In this document: positions 6,831 to 6,964 of the stretch, one piece after another
Layout: every line of letters begins with the position of its first letter
Numbering within the stretch: the first letter of the stretch is position 1
Source: an uncultured Clostridia bacterium
GTDB taxonomy: Bacteria > Bacillota_A > Clostridia > Oscillospirales > Oscillospiraceae
Direction of reading: 5' to 3'
Length of the DNA: 6,964 nt
Assembly: GCA_949289625.1 (NCBI GenBank)
Contig: CASEPH010000298.1
Span: forward strand, 1-6,964
Made by a program: the position numbers and the translations under genes
Notes under the pieces: model-generated
What the model was told of the DNA's origin: nothing
The model's database searches: none
What the model saw: only the letters and a program-made list of their open reading frames with translations

Positions 6831-6964
6831 GCTTCTGGCACAGAATTGGAAGTTCCGCCAGCGCAGAAATGGAATAGTCAACTTCCGGTGCGTTCGCCGC
6901 ATCTCCAATGCCAACGGCGAAAAATCCGCCGGCCTTTGCCGCCTGAATCCCGGCGACGGCATCC
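6814..6964 (-). CDS. pgmB: Beta-phosphoglucomutase, C-terminal end (partial)
   Basis: Only the last 49 residues and the TGA stop are in the window; the start lies beyond 6964. The visible protein begins DAVAGIQAAKAGGFFAVGIG and ends CQKLNTAG. The DAVAGIQAAKAGG stretch is the conserved HAD-superfamily motif IV (normally preceded by E or ED), in which acidic residues hold the catalytic magnesium. The following FFAVGIG, a short acidic loop and SISALAEL match the C-terminal end of beta-phosphoglucomutases. This cytoplasmic enzyme converts beta-glucose 1-phosphate to glucose 6-phosphate and usually works with GH65 phosphorylases acting on maltose, kojibiose, nigerose or trehalose. It lies 169 bases upstream of the GH31 gene on the same strand, with no terminator seen between them. 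Other HAD phosphatases share the motif, so the assignment rests on the short tail plus the glucosidase neighbourhood. Confidence 0.8.
   Translation of the reverse strand, partial: DAVAGIQAAKAGGFFAVGIGDAANAPEVDYSISALAELPILCQKLNTAG

Overview
The window holds one co-directional carbohydrate-use locus, entirely on the minus strand, read from high to low coordinates. In order it contains the 3' end of a beta-phosphoglucomutase gene (6814-6964), a 169-base gap with a possible promoter and a small leader ORF, a complete secreted GH31 glycosidase or transglycosidase of 1076 residues (3414-6644), a 77-base gap with a strong intrinsic-terminator-like hairpin, and a second secreted GH31 enzyme (1-3336). 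The second GH31 runs off the window with 1112 codons visible and no stop.

The moderate GC content, strong AAGGAGG-type ribosome binding sites, TTG start and Sec signal peptides suggest a Bacillota (Firmicutes) member. A gut or fermentative Clostridia lineage such as Oscillospiraceae or Lachnospiraceae is plausible, but there is no phylogenetic marker here, so this is a weak inference. No RNA gene, mobile element or CRISPR array was seen.

Both enzymes have the GH31 layout: signal peptide, N-terminal beta-sandwich, (beta/alpha)8 barrel with two catalytic Asp residues, C-terminal beta domains, and CBM35-like modules (one in the first enzyme, at least two in the second). Their active-site motifs differ from each other (KTDGGE versus WWNDE), so they probably perform different steps. 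A secreted GH31 pair with CBM35 modules resembles the 6-alpha-glucosyltransferase plus 3-alpha-isomaltosyltransferase pair known for cycloalternan metabolism, or a two-step alpha-glucan degradation system. The beta-phosphoglucomutase fits a downstream route in which imported alpha-glucobioses are cleaved by an inverting GH65-type phosphorylase to beta-glucose 1-phosphate, then converted to glucose 6-phosphate. The phosphorylase and transporter are not in the window.

The most notable non-coding observations are two. A 27-codon leader ORF with a better Shine-Dalgarno than the enzyme gene has a stop codon overlapping the TTG start of the first GH31 gene (TTGA). A perfect 17-bp hairpin plus T6 tract sits directly before the ribosome binding site of the second GH31 gene, leaving no room for a separate promoter after it.
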